Positions 15,314 to 23,477 of a stretch of 39,185 bases of DNA are shown here, piece after piece. The translations under genes were made by a program, and so were the position numbers. The first letter of the stretch is position 1. The number at the start of each line of letters is the position of its first letter. Source of the stretch: Acidobacteriaceae bacterium (GTDB taxonomy: Bacteria > Acidobacteriota > Terriglobia > Terriglobales > Acidobacteriaceae); contig PMUM01000237.1 in the NCBI GenBank assembly GCA_003166855.1, forward strand, positions 1 through 39,185, written 5' to 3'. The notes under the pieces were generated by a model. That model was not told where the DNA came from. It made no database searches and worked only from the letters and a program-made list of their open reading frames with translations.

Positions 15314-17368
15314 CTAATCTCCCGTGGCTACCGGGGCTGCTTGTTCCACCAACCTTCTTGCTGGGACGCGGACTGGGGCTGGGGCGTTGGGCACCAGGGC
15401 CAGGCCGGTTCCGACGAGCATGATCCAGACTCCGATCCAGATCCAGATCACCAGCGGGTTTAGATGCGCTTTGATAATCGGCTGTCCCTTTTCGTTCTGG
15501 CCTTCGTACACCAGGTAAAGATCTTCCTGGAACGTCGACCGGATGCTCGGCTTGGTGGACGCCTGCTGACTGGCTTTGTAGAACAGGCGCTGCGGCGTGA
15601 GCGTGTCCACCTTCTTGCCATGCTGGTAGATGTCCATGATCGCCCACTCGCTGGCATAGTTCGGGCCGTCGTCCTGGGTGAAGGAGCGGCAGACGAGTTC
15701 GTAACTTCCGATGGTCATCTTGTCGCCGTACGCCAGTCCGTTGCTCGATTCCTTATCCTGATTGAAAGCCGAGCCAGCGAATCCGAGGATGACGACCACG
15801 GCGCCGAAGTGGACGATGTAGCCTCCGTAGCGGCGCGTGTTGCGATGCGTGAGCTGGACCATGGAGGCGAACATGCCCTGTCCGCTATGACCGGAAATGA
15901 CTTTACCGCCGCGATAGAACTCGCTGGCGATGGTCAGCGTGACGAGCGCGCAAAGGCTGAGCGCCATCAGCGAGTAGAAGTAGGAAATGTCGATCCAGGG
16001 GCGAAGGCCGAACGGTCCTCCCCAGGAAGGCGGAGTCACCATCAGAATGATGGCGACGATGACCGCGCCGACGGTGGGCCAGAGGAAATTACGCTTCAGG
16101 CTTTCAAACGAGGTCTTGCGCCATGCGAGCAGCGGGCCGACGGCGGTAAGGATCAGGAGCAGCAGCGCGACCGGAATCGCAACCCGATTGTAAAAAGGTG
16201 CTCCAACGGTGACTTTGTTGCCCTGAACCAATTCGGAAATCTTCGGGAACCATGTTCCCCACGCCACGGTGAAACAGAGCAGCACAAAGAGAAGGTTATT
16301 GAACAGGAAGCTGGACTCGCGTGAGATCAAGGATTCCAGTTTGTGCTCGCTGCGCAGATGCTCTTTGTTCTTGATGTAGAAGAAAATGAAGACCGCGAAG
16401 ATGATGGCGAGAAAGTACGCGAACCAGCTGCCAATGGATGACTGCGCGAAGGCGTGAACCGAAGCGATGATGCCGCTGCGGGTGAGGAACGTTCCCCAGA
16501 TGGCGAGCCAGAACGAGCCAAAGACCAGCCACATATTCCAGACTTTCAGCATGCCGCGCTTCTCCTGCATCATGACCGAGTGCAGGAAGGCTGTGCCGAA
16601 GAGCCAGGGCATTAGGGAGGCGTTTTCGACGGGGTCCCATCCCCAGTAGCCGCCCCAGCCGAGCACCGAATAAGCCCAGTGCGCGCCGAGGAAGATGCCG
16701 CAGGTCAGGAGTCCCCAGGTGACCATGGTCCAGCGGCGGGTGATGTGGATCCATTTGTCGCCGGGATACTTCATGATCAGCGCGCCCAGCGCGAAGGCGA
16801 AGGGCACGGTGGTTCCGACATAACCCAGATACAGCATGGGCGGGTGGATGACCATCTCGGGATATTGCAGAAGAGGATTGAGGCCGCTGCCGTCAGCGCG
16901 CAGCGGGCCTTCGAGCAAACCGAACGGGTTGGCAGCAAAATTTACGAGAGCCAGAAAAAAGATCTGCACTCCGGCGAGGACCACCGACGCGTAGGCGAAC
17001 AGGCGGGGATCGGTTTTGTAGCGCAGGCGCAGAATGAAGCCGTATCCGGATAAGAGAAGCGCCCAGAAGAGGATTGAACCTTCCTGGCCCGACCACAAGG
17101 TGGCGAACTTATAAGGAGCTGGGAGATCGCGGTTGCTGTGGTGGAAGATGTAGGCAATGGTGAAATCGTCGCGGAAGGCGGCGACGACTAGGGCGATGGA
17201 GGCGAGAACAACGAATCCAAAAACGACAACGCCGGCCCGACGAGCGGTTTCGCCCAGGCGCTCCCACAGCGGGTCGCCGGGAAAGAAGAGGGCGACCATG
17301 CCGACTCCGAACGAATAGACGCTCAACGCCAATGCGAGGAGCAAGGCAAAACTACCAATTTGCGCCAT
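15314..17368 (-). CDS. ccmF: Cytochrome c haem lyase subunit CcmF
   Basis: 684 residues with about 14 membrane helices. The WWD haem-handling motif WGGYWGWDPVEN is at 238-249. Other CcmF signatures are WSGQEGSILFW, YPEMVIHPPMLYLGY, THRNTRRYGGYIVHFG and a periplasmic domain before the final helix. CcmF works with CcmH at the membrane to attach haem to apocytochromes. The frame extends to 17515, but the first 49 residues are Arg/Pro-rich and unlike the family; Met at 17368 (MAQIGSFALLLA) starts a normal first helix. No clear Shine-Dalgarno is seen. No ccmA, B, C or E is in the window, so the rest of the system must be elsewhere. The c-type cytochrome domain encoded at 35803 is a possible client. 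Confidence 0.94.
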   Translation of the reverse strand: MAQIGSFALLLALALSVYSFGVGMVALFFPGDPLWERLGETARRAGVVVFGFVVLASIALVVAAFRDDFTIAYIFHHSNRDLPAPYKFATLWSGQEGSILFWALLLSGYGFILRLRYKTDPRLFAYASVVLAGVQIFFLALVNFAANPFGLLEGPLRADGSGLNPLLQYPEMVIHPPMLYLGYVGTTVPFAFALGALIMKYPGDKWIHITRRWTMVTWGLLTCGIFLGAHWAYSVLGWGGYWGWDPVENASLMPWLFGTAFLHSVMMQEKRGMLKVWNMWLVFGSFWLAIWGTFLTRSGIIASVHAFAQSSIGSWFAYFLAIIFAVFIFFYIKNKEHLRSEHKLESLISRESSFLFNNLLFVLLCFTVAWGTWFPKISELVQGNKVTVGAPFYNRVAIPVALLLLILTAVGPLLAWRKTSFESLKRNFLWPTVGAVIVAIILMVTPPSWGGPFGLRPWIDISYFYSLMALSLCALVTLTIASEFYRGGKVISGHSGQGMFASMVQLTHRNTRRYGGYIVHFGAVVVILGFAGSAFNQDKESSNGLAYGDKMTIGSYELVCRSFTQDDGPNYASEWAIMDIYQHGKKVDTLTPQRLFYKASQQASTKPSIRSTFQEDLYLVYEGQNEKGQPIIKAHLNPLVIWIWIGVWIMLVGTGLALVPNAPAPVRVPARRLVEQAAPVATGD

Positions 17369-17587
17369 GAGGGAGAAACCCCAATGTATTTTTTCAGAAA
17401 GCGGAGGTAGAGGCAACCGCAACCTCGCAGAAACACGGTGCCGGAGGGACATCGACGGGGCGGACCGGGGAGAGGGCAGAGGCCGCGGAGAATTTACGTC
17501 GAGGAAAGTGAACAAGATCAGAGATGAGTGTAGAGATTTTTGGGAGGGACGGTTGGGCGTAAACGTTTCCGCCAGAGAGCGGAGCGC

Positions 17588-17608
17588 GGCGGCCGGGGCT
17601 CGGCCGCC
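17588..17608. terminator. GC-rich hairpin after the DUF2934 gene
   Basis: A perfect 8-base stem, GGCGGCCG (17588-17595) with CGGCCGCC (17601-17608), loop GGGCT. It lies 21 bases past the DUF2934 stop codon. No T-run follows, so it may be a REP-like element or a weak terminator. Confidence 0.4.
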
Positions 17609-17628
17609 AGGCGGGTTAAGGATTGACG

Positions 17629-18000
17629 CTACGCGGATTGCTGGTGATAGCGCTGACGAACCTCGTGCTCGGCAGCCAGCCAGTCTTCGGCGTCGTGGCC
17701 TGGTTCAAATCCGCGGCGCTCGGAGAGCAAATAAGCGAGACGGCGGATTTCATCTTCCAGATTGATGGGAACAAGATTGGTGCGCGGTTCGGTCTTGACG
17801 ATCTCCGGTTTCCGGGCGGCCTTTCTTGTCACCGTGGTTGGGACTTCGGACTGCTGTGTTTCAGCTACGGGAGTAGGCACGGTCTCAGCCGACGCCAAGA
17901 TCGGATCGGACGTAGCCACGGGGCTGCTTGGTACAGGGCTGCTGGTTGGGATGGTTGCTTTGACGCCGTTCGTTTTCTTGGGCAGTTTCGGTTTCGCCAT
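17629..18000 (-). CDS. DUF2934 domain protein
   Basis: 123 residues. A basic start (MAKPKLPKKTNGVK) and a Pro/Ser/Thr-rich low-complexity middle lead to a DUF2934-type segment at about 83-115: EDEIRRLAYLLSERRGF, then GHDAEDWLAAEHEVRQR. DUF2934 is a short domain of unknown function. The frame is open to 18066, but AGGAG lies 9 bases before the ATG at 18000, fixing the start. It is transcribed away from the tRNA-Glu gene and ends 260 bases before ccmF; the hairpin between them suggests a separate transcript. Confidence 0.8.
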   Translation of the reverse strand: MAKPKLPKKTNGVKATIPTSSPVPSSPVATSDPILASAETVPTPVAETQQSEVPTTVTRKAARKPEIVKTEPRTNLVPINLEDEIRRLAYLLSERRGFEPGHDAEDWLAAEHEVRQRYHQQSA

Positions 18001-18274
18001 AATCGGATACTCCTTGCATCCTCCTAGGTTTAGGAATGATTGGAATTGTTGATGAATGAACAACATACACTTTACCCCTGCGTATTCGCGGTGCGATAGT
18101 CTTGCTTTGCGGAGTTACATTTAACTATAGCGCTTGTGAGGCTGTGGATGGGAGCAAGTTGCATAAAAAAATGCGATGGAGTCGAGCGGAATTCCGGAAA
18201 TGAGACGGGAGAATCGAAGCGAGCACCAGCAACGGGAGGCGATGGCGGGCTGCCGGAAGGAGTGGAGGCTTTGT

Positions 18275-18280
18275 TATAAT
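18275..18280 (+). promoter_or_regulatory. -10 element of the tRNA-Glu gene
   Basis: A perfect TATAAT ends 15 bases before the tRNA 5' end, a suitable position for a stable-RNA promoter. No good -35 hexamer is seen 16-18 bases upstream. Confidence 0.45.
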
Positions 18281-18295
18281 TTACACTCGGTCCGA

Positions 18296-18370
18296 GGCGC
18301 TATCGTCTAGGGGTTAGGACGGAAGATTCTCAATCTTCAAACCCGGGTTCGATTCCCGGTAGCGCTACCA
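18296..18370 (+). tRNA. tRNA-Glu (anticodon CUC), CCA encoded
   Basis: The cloverleaf folds by eye. Acceptor GGCGCTA (18296-18302) pairs with TAGCGCT (18360-18366), with one G-U pair at the end. The D arm is GTC...GAC with GGGGTTAGG. The anticodon stem is GAAGA/TCTTC with loop TTCTCAA, giving anticodon CTC. The T arm is CCGGG-TTCGATT-CCCGG. Discriminator A18367 is followed by an encoded CCA. The serine recombinase gene on the opposite strand overlaps the 3' half, marking this tRNA as an integration site. Confidence 0.96.
18337..18370 (+). other. Probable attachment site: 3' part of tRNA-Glu shared with integrase gene end
   Basis: These 34 bases are both the tRNA 3' end (T arm, acceptor, CCA) and, in antisense, the last codons and stop of the serine recombinase. 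This is expected at the tRNA-side junction of an integrated element. I looked for a second copy of the tRNA 3' end at the right side of the island and did not find one in the window. The exact crossover bases cannot be given. Confidence 0.55.
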
Positions 18371-19887
18371 ACTACCTCATTGATGGGTGTTCCGCTCGGC
18401 AAGCCCTTGAATAGAAAGCTGGTTTCCTGAGTTCGATAAAGCCCGTCCGCGAATTCCACTCCCTGCGGGAATAGCACTTGCTGCAAACGCTGCTTCTGTT
18501 CGAGCGAACACCTCTGCCAAGCCCCTGCTGTGTCCAGCAGCAGATTCTCGGCAAAGTCGAGCACCTTCTCAACCTCGACTTCATCAAGCCGCGCTCGTCC
18601 GAGGTTCAATTCCGCCACGGCCAAATCCTCGACAAGAGGCGTCCGCATCTGGTCGTAGTCTTCGCGGGTTATTGCTTTACTGTACACAAACGCCTCCATC
18701 AGCTTCCGCTTTCGCTCCTTCAATTCGTTCACTTGCTTCTCGAATTGGTGAATGAGCGCAACAGAGTCGGCTTGCTTCGCGTTCCACACGTCGAGCACGA
18801 CCTTGTGGAATAGCCCAAGATAAGACGCATCGGGCTGCTGTTGGCGCAGGAAACCTGAGAATGTATCCTCCAGGTCTTGTCGCCTTACGTTTACTGGTGA
18901 CGGACACTTGCGATTCTGGCAGCGGTAATAGGCATATTTGACACCCATCTTCCCCTTGGACCAACTTGCAGTGAGCGGTTTATGGCAGGTACCACAGCGG
19001 ACAAAATTACGGAGCGGAAAGTCTGGGTTATTCCGATTTCGGGCCGTAATGCTGACGCGACGACCAATCAGAATCTCCTGAACGCGCTGGAAAACTTCAA
19101 CACTCACGAGTGGTTGGTAGTCGCCTTTCGCTTCGATCTCCCAGCCATGTACGCTCAAGATTGCTGCGTAGCGGGGGTTTCGCAGCATACGGCTAAATGT
19201 CTCTGCCGAGATTGGCTTGTCATTCTCGCTTCGCAATCCCAGCGCATTCATCTGTCCCCGCACTTGCTCCTTCGTGTGAAGGGCAGTCGCAAATAACTCA
19301 AACGCTTGAGAGATAAATGGGGCACGATCTGGGTCCGGCAGCAGCGCCTTATTTCCAGCGGCGTCACGACCATTGACGTAGCCAAGAGGCGCTTTGAAGG
19401 GCCACTTGCCTCCCTGAACCCGCGTCTTCATCCCGGCAAGGCTTCGCTCCCCGCGCAGTTTGTTATCAAGTTCAGCCTGGCCCGACATAATGCGCTCAAA
19501 GAACACTTCCTGAGGGCTTTCACCAAGCCGTTGCGAGTAGGAGCGTAATTTCACTCCCAGCTTTATCAGATAACTTCGCATCATGTCGTGGTCTTGCCCG
19601 TTTCTAGCCCAGCGGTCAATGTTGTGGACGACGACGTAATCAGGACGGGGCTTCGATACGCGGCAGTAGGTTAGCAATTCTTGCAATCGCGGACGATCAG
19701 CGGTCTTAGCAGACTCGCCTTCTTCTCGGAACAAACGTATGACTTCCCACCCGTTGCGCTCACACATCAGGCGGCAGTCCCGCTCTTGGGTCTCAAGGCT
19801 TGCGCCTTGAACCTGACGGTCAGTGGAAACACGTATGTAGATAAGTGCGCTCCCAGTTCGCGGGTTGGCTGATTCGATGTTCGCCAT
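18337..19887 (-). CDS. Large serine recombinase (integrase) of the tRNA-Glu island
   Basis: 516 residues. The N-terminal resolvase domain (about 13-160) has catalytic Ser21 in YIRVSTDRQ and DRWARN near 91-96. A recombinase domain follows (about 165-285; KAPLGYVN, RNPRYAAIL). A zinc ribbon has Cys298, Cys301, Cys323 and Cys328, and a Leu/Lys/Glu-rich coiled coil lies near 365-435. This is the full architecture of phage-type large serine integrases. The last residues (SATGNRTRV) and stop are read from the antisense of the tRNA-Glu 3' half, so the gene overlaps the tRNA by 34 bases. No Shine-Dalgarno is evident before the ATG. Its position against a tRNA 3' end indicates it mediates integration and excision of the element to its right. 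Confidence 0.93.
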   Translation of the reverse strand: MANIESANPRTGSALIYIRVSTDRQVQGASLETQERDCRLMCERNGWEVIRLFREEGESAKTADRPRLQELLTYCRVSKPRPDYVVVHNIDRWARNGQDHDMMRSYLIKLGVKLRSYSQRLGESPQEVFFERIMSGQAELDNKLRGERSLAGMKTRVQGGKWPFKAPLGYVNGRDAAGNKALLPDPDRAPFISQAFELFATALHTKEQVRGQMNALGLRSENDKPISAETFSRMLRNPRYAAILSVHGWEIEAKGDYQPLVSVEVFQRVQEILIGRRVSITARNRNNPDFPLRNFVRCGTCHKPLTASWSKGKMGVKYAYYRCQNRKCPSPVNVRRQDLEDTFSGFLRQQQPDASYLGLFHKVVLDVWNAKQADSVALIHQFEKQVNELKERKRKLMEAFVYSKAITREDYDQMRTPLVEDLAVAELNLGRARLDEVEVEKVLDFAENLLLDTAGAWQRCSLEQKQRLQQVLFPQGVEFADGLYRTQETSFLFKGLPSGTPINEVVGSATGNRTRV

Positions 19888-19951
19888 AAGGCTTTAAGAG
19901 AATACAGCGGAACACGCCACTGCGAAGTAACGTGTTCCGTGCAATGCTCAC

Positions 19952-20260
19952 TCAAGCGGCATGAATGACGGATGCGAGCGACTCGTTACCGAGTTCCGCC
20001 AAAGAGTCGCACTGATCGTTCTTTTCAGTCCTTTCAGTGCGGCCCCGCTGCTCAATGAAGGCGTTAACGCCAACGCTAGCCACCAAGTACAAATGGTCGA
20101 GCAACGCTTCAGCTTCTTCACCCGTGAGGTTTGGTTGCTGAAGAATCGCTCTACACATCTCGGCGGTAACATGACGCGCCTTCGGGTCAGGACGTGCTGG
20201 CCCCACAGCCACGGTCTTTTGTGCTGTGCGTTTACGTCCTTGCCGAGATGAAGCAAACAA
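19952..20260 (-). CDS. Small hypothetical protein upstream of the recombinase
   Basis: Up to 102 residues from a TTG at 20260, directly after an in-frame TAA. The N-terminus is basic (SSRQGRKRTAQK), and the rest is helical and acidic (TGEEAEALLDHLYLV). No family is recognised. An overlapping frame (19948-20283) starts with ATG, but its composition is less protein-like. No convincing Shine-Dalgarno precedes either. It lies 64 bases upstream of the recombinase start on the same strand, so it could be an accessory or directionality factor; that is speculation. Confidence 0.35.
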   Translation of the reverse strand: MFASSRQGRKRTAQKTVAVGPARPDPKARHVTAEMCRAILQQPNLTGEEAEALLDHLYLVASVGVNAFIEQRGRTERTEKNDQCDSLAELGNESLASVIHAA

Positions 20261-20404
20261 TTACATCTGCTCTCACTCGGCAAGCGGTTTGTTGCTGTAC
20301 ATAGTCAAATGCTACGAGTTGAGCGTCGATTCCAGCAATTAGAAATCCTCCTAAAAAGACACTTTCGTGCTCTCTGCTGGGTCATCGAAACGCCCCCATC
20401 GTCG

Positions 20405-20692
20405 CTACTGCACCAATTCAATGGGGGCAGGCATTGATTTCTGGGGTTCAGCCCACATCAAATCGTCACCGACAAGTGCTCGAATGGCTCGTTGCGTTGT
20501 CACATAGTCCCCAATCGAGCCCCACTCGCCTCTCATCAGGAATAACAAATTCAGCACCGCAGCCAACGATAGCTGGCCGAACGTGCCCTCTGATGAGCCG
20601 GGGATTGCCTGTTCTAATCTCCGATTGGCAGCTTTCAAGATATGCTGGTACACGTTCCGTCTTGCGTCTGTTTCACTTTCTGATGGGTTCAT
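20405..20692 (-). CDS. Small hypothetical protein
   Basis: 95 residues. AAGGAG lies 8 bases before the ATG, supporting real translation. The N-terminus is polar and acidic (NPSESETDARRN), followed by amphipathic helices (YQHILKAANRRLEQAI, LSLAAVLNLLFLMRGEWGSI). There is no signal peptide and no recognised domain. It is part of the island's minus-strand group behind which the recombinase lies. Confidence 0.55.
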   Translation of the reverse strand: MNPSESETDARRNVYQHILKAANRRLEQAIPGSSEGTFGQLSLAAVLNLLFLMRGEWGSIGDYVTTQRAIRALVGDDLMWAEPQKSMPAPIELVQ

Positions 20693-20922
20693 TTTGCAGA
20701 CTCCTTAATCTGCCGCATCCGCCTGCTAGGCGTTCCACCGTGGCGCATTGCGCTCGGATGGCGTGGTTCGTGCGAGACGAACCCGCTCTTGATGCTGATT
20801 ACATGATACGGGAAGGCGGCGCATTTGCCCAGCGTAGCGAGCGCTTTCCAAATGACCTCCGTAACTGGACCCGTCTTCCTTCTCGTGATGAAATCCCGGA
20901 AGAAGGTAGGGAAAAGGTAGCC

Positions 20923-21390
20923 ATGAAAAAAATACTTGCGTTGTTACTTTGCGTCATGATTTCAACAATGGCGTTTGGCAGAGACGACGGTTACGGAGTC
21001 TCGTACGACGGCGGCTCCGTACAAGGAATCAAAACTGGAGCCAGTCTGAAGATACATGTGGACTCGAATCAAATTCGGTTTACGCAGGGTAAGCAAGACG
21101 TGTTGGTCATTCCAGTCTCTGCTGTGAGCGAGATAACCTACGGACAAGACGTTCATCGCCGTGTGGGCGCTGCCATCGGCTTGGCAGTCGTTTCCTTTGG
21201 CATCGGTGGCCTGATGGCGCTTACCAAGTCCAAGAAGCATTACGTCGGACTGACTTGGGCCGACGGTGACAAAAAAGGTGGACTCGCAATCCAATGTGAC
21301 AAGAACGACTATCGAGGAGTTCTAGCGGCGTTGGAAGGAGTTACTGGTAAGAAGGCCACTGACTCCGAGACGATGACGGTCAAGAACTAG
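20923..21390 (+). CDS. Small exported protein with one internal membrane segment
   Basis: 155 residues. The signal peptide is MKKILALLLCVMISTMAFG, then the mature protein begins near RDDGYG. A beta-rich region (KTGASLKIHVDSNQIRFTQG, VLVIPVSAVSEITYG) precedes a hydrophobic Gly-rich segment (VGAAIGLAVVSFGIGGLMAL, about 88-107). A second beta-rich part includes YVGLTWADGDKKGGLAIQCDKNDY. This resembles small bacterial proteins with a PH-like fold, but I cannot name a family. The open frame extends to 20434; ATG 20923 is chosen because the signal peptide starts there and AAAAGG lies just upstream. A good intrinsic terminator follows at 21430. Confidence 0.75.
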   Translation: MKKILALLLCVMISTMAFGRDDGYGVSYDGGSVQGIKTGASLKIHVDSNQIRFTQGKQDVLVIPVSAVSEITYGQDVHRRVGAAIGLAVVSFGIGGLMALTKSKKHYVGLTWADGDKKGGLAIQCDKNDYRGVLAALEGVTGKKATDSETMTVKN

Positions 21391-21429
21391 ATAGTCGTAG
21401 CCTGATGTGAACGCTTTATCCTCACGAAA

Positions 21430-21460
21430 GGGGCTGTAATCCGCAGCCCCATTTTCTTCT
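21430..21460 (+). terminator. Intrinsic terminator
   Basis: Perfect 7-base stem GGGGCTG (21430-21436) and CAGCCCC (21444-21450) with a 7-base loop, followed by ATTTTCTTCT. It lies 40 bases after the stop of the small exported protein gene on the same strand. Confidence 0.8.
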
Positions 21461-21539
21461 CCGTCTCGATGCATATTCCCCATTTCTCTACGCCTTGACC
21501 CGAATCACCTACCAGATGAAAGTCAACCCGACTGGTTAG

Positions 21540-21902
21540 GCTCTGTTCCGTCGCACGGTAACCCTCACCGTCGCTCAAGCGTACGTCGGTCCAGAATTCT
21601 CTTCCTCGCTAACAACTACTGGCACAGACAGCACGACAGCGCAGATGATTACTGGCACGGGCAATACTCTTGATGTCATTCCTGCGGCACCTCGAACAGG
21701 AGTCGGAGCTAACGCCACATTTACCACCAGCCTAAGCGGAACTTCTTTCGGTGTCGTAGCGAGTGGGCCTGTCCCAACTGGCAACAATTTGGGGGTCGTG
21801 CAGACCTTGCTTGTGTATTACTGCGCAGGGGCTGTTGATATTGCAACGGGCACGTGCGGTGGTAATGCGGCTTACCTAGGCACCTTGACACGGCAGCAGT
21901 AG
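21540..21902 (+). pseudogene. Possible relic of a secreted repeat-type protein
   Basis: After an in-frame TAG at 21537, the frame reads about 120 residues rich in Thr, Ser, Gly and Val with strong beta-strand character (for example TVTLTVAQAYVG, GTGNTLDVIPAAP, GANATFTTSLSGTSFGVV). It has two Cys near the end and stops at 21900. It has no plausible start codon near its beginning; the first ATG is at 21645 with no Shine-Dalgarno. It looks like the C-terminal fragment of a larger surface or phage-structural protein, but no family is recognised. Confidence 0.3.
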
Positions 21903-22341
21903 AACTGACGGTGAAGACCCCCAACTGCTTCGCTTGGCTGTTTTCTCAGCGCTTGTATTCCCACTGACACCCTTTTCCACGTGTGGGTGGAAAATGTTCG
22001 CCCTTCTTCACGTGAGCTGTCTCTTCGGGGTGTGTCAGGCAATAAACGACTCCGTCACGTGGCACGATATCTCATGGCGTGTAGCCCATAGAAAGTACCT
22101 CCTGTCCGCGCACATCGTACCACTCAATTTCTCACACACTTCCAAAGCACGTGGCATGTTCCGCTTTTCGTAACAAGCTAGCTTCCTCGAATGAACTATC
22201 CCAAAGCCCGCGCCTATACGTACACCGTACTCTGAGGCCATGCGGAGCCGCTCAGGGTCCTGCGTCAAAAAGGGGGCACCTGGGGTCTCGCTTTCCCAAT
22301 AGGATTTGCCTCGGGCCGACGCCAGTGACACGAAATGTCCC
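21903..22341. other. Gene-free stretch in the island, with a palindrome
   Basis: No plausible protein gene is seen. A perfect 8-base inverted repeat, TTTTCCAC (21973-21980) and GTGGAAAA (21987-21994), could be a regulatory palindrome. The sequence is visibly less GC-rich than the flanking core genes. Confidence 0.4.
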
Positions 22342-22475
22342 TTTTGTGAACACAAGTGTCACTCGGCAAGGGCGTGTTCACAAAACGTCCCTGATTCGGA
22401 GTCCGTAACTCCCTTTGCTTTCAGCAACCGTATCCCACGCTTTAGCTGTTCACAAATGGAACGATTTGTGCTCAC
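22342..22475. promoter_or_regulatory. Candidate res-like/operator site of the small serine recombinase
   Basis: A perfect 12-base inverted repeat, TTTTGTGAACAC (22342-22353) and GTGTTCACAAAA (22374-22385), is separated by 20 bases. A second, closer pair follows: GTTCACAAA (22448-22456) and TTTGTGCTCAC (22465-22475), the same arm sequence with two changes. The second site ends 9 bases before the recombinase ATG. Paired inverted 12-base arms with unequal spacing just upstream of a resolvase gene are the layout of a res site or autoregulatory operator. Confidence 0.5.
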
Positions 22476-22484
22476 GTATCGGGT

Positions 22485-23072
22485 ATGAAAATCGCAATCT
22501 ATGCCCGAGTCTCCACTGGAAAGCAGGACAACGAGAACCAGCTATCACAGCTACGAGAGTTTGCCAGCAAGCAAGGGTGGACAGTCGTGCAGGAATACGT
22601 TGACGTAATCACAGGGAGCGGCAAGAAGGCACGTGAACAGTTTGACGACATGATGGAGGCTGCCAGCAAACATCAATTCGACTGCGTTTTGTTTTGGAAG
22701 CTTGACAGATTCTCACGCGAAGGCGTGCGAAGGACCCTGTTCTATCTCACTCAGCTAGAGGGCTGGAAAGTGGGATGGCGTAGCTTTCAGGAGCAGTGGT
22801 TCGACTCGTGCGGCCCTTTCAAGGATGCTGTCATCTCGATTATGGCGACTCTCGCCGAGCAAGAGCGCATCACGATTTCCGAGCGCACCAAAGCTGGATT
22901 GAAGCGTACCGTGCGGGAAGGCACCAAGCTCGGGCGTCCCGTCGTGGATGTCGATATGAGGCTGGTACAGAAACGGCGGGCCAAAGGCGAGAGCCTGCGG
23001 GCCATTGCAAAAGCACTGAGGGTTAGCCCCGCGCTGCTAGTCAAGCGGGCACGTCAGCACGTCGGACGCTGA
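22485..23072 (+). CDS. Small serine recombinase (resolvase/invertase type)
   Basis: 195 residues. The catalytic domain spans residues 1-140: Ser10 in IYARVSTGKQ, KLDRFSREG near 71-79 and the long-helix signature MATLAEQERITISERTKAGL. A linker with TKLGRPVVD follows, then a C-terminal helix-turn-helix (GESLRAIAKALRVSPALLVKRARQH). This is the size and layout of Tn3-type resolvases and DNA invertases. No Shine-Dalgarno is visible before ATG 22485. The candidate paired-arm site upstream suggests site-specific recombination and self-regulation. Its 3' end overlaps the open frame of the truncated HEPN-like gene. Confidence 0.92.
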   Translation: MKIAIYARVSTGKQDNENQLSQLREFASKQGWTVVQEYVDVITGSGKKAREQFDDMMEAASKHQFDCVLFWKLDRFSREGVRRTLFYLTQLEGWKVGWRSFQEQWFDSCGPFKDAVISIMATLAEQERITISERTKAGLKRTVREGTKLGRPVVDVDMRLVQKRRAKGESLRAIAKALRVSPALLVKRARQHVGR

Positions 23073-23466
23073 AGCCAGCCGGGACGAAGGCGCAAGCAAA
23101 GCAAATAGCGATACTAAGCAGGCCGGACGATGTTTGGCGTTTGATCTCCCCACCGCTGCTGGGTTCCATATTGCCCGTGCAACTGAATCAGTAATAACTA
23201 AAGCCATGGGTGCTTTTGGATGCCCGCAACCGAAAGAAAGCCAAAGAAACTGGGGCGTTTACATCAAGGCATTAGAGGATGCCGGTGCTAGCGCAACCCT
23301 AGTTCACCACTTGCGCCAACTAAAGGATTTGCATCGAAACCCACTAATTCATCCAGAGGTCACTCTCACCCAATTGGAAGCCCAGCAACTGTGGTCTATG
23401 TGCACCAGCGCTATGATCGCTATGATTACAGAAATTGACTCTCACGGCGCGAGTCAAAGCGTATAA
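23041..23466 (+). pseudogene. HEPN-like domain gene, 5'-truncated
   Basis: The frame is open from 23041, but the first possible start is TTG at 23134 (110 residues). The protein-like sequence continues upstream of that codon (AGRCLAFDLPTAAGFH spans it), so the real N-terminus is missing. The core resembles HEPN/DUF4145-type proteins: FHIARATESV at the start of the helical bundle and RNPLIHPEVTL near the end, which contains the R-x4-H motif of HEPN ribonucleases. Family members are usually larger than this and some are toxins or anti-phage effectors. The preceding recombinase gene runs into it, which suggests it was cut by a recombination event. It could still be translated from TTG 23134. Confidence 0.5.
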
Positions 23467-23477
23467 TTCGCGGCGTT

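Noticed and set aside
15464-16324. Plus-strand open frame of 286 codons
   Set aside because: Antisense of ccmF, with high Asp, Glu, Arg and His content typical of the complement of membrane-helix codons.
20434-20922. 163-codon N-terminal extension of the small exported protein
   Set aside because: It would bury the signal peptide and lies over the opposite-strand gene at 20405-20692, which has a good Shine-Dalgarno.
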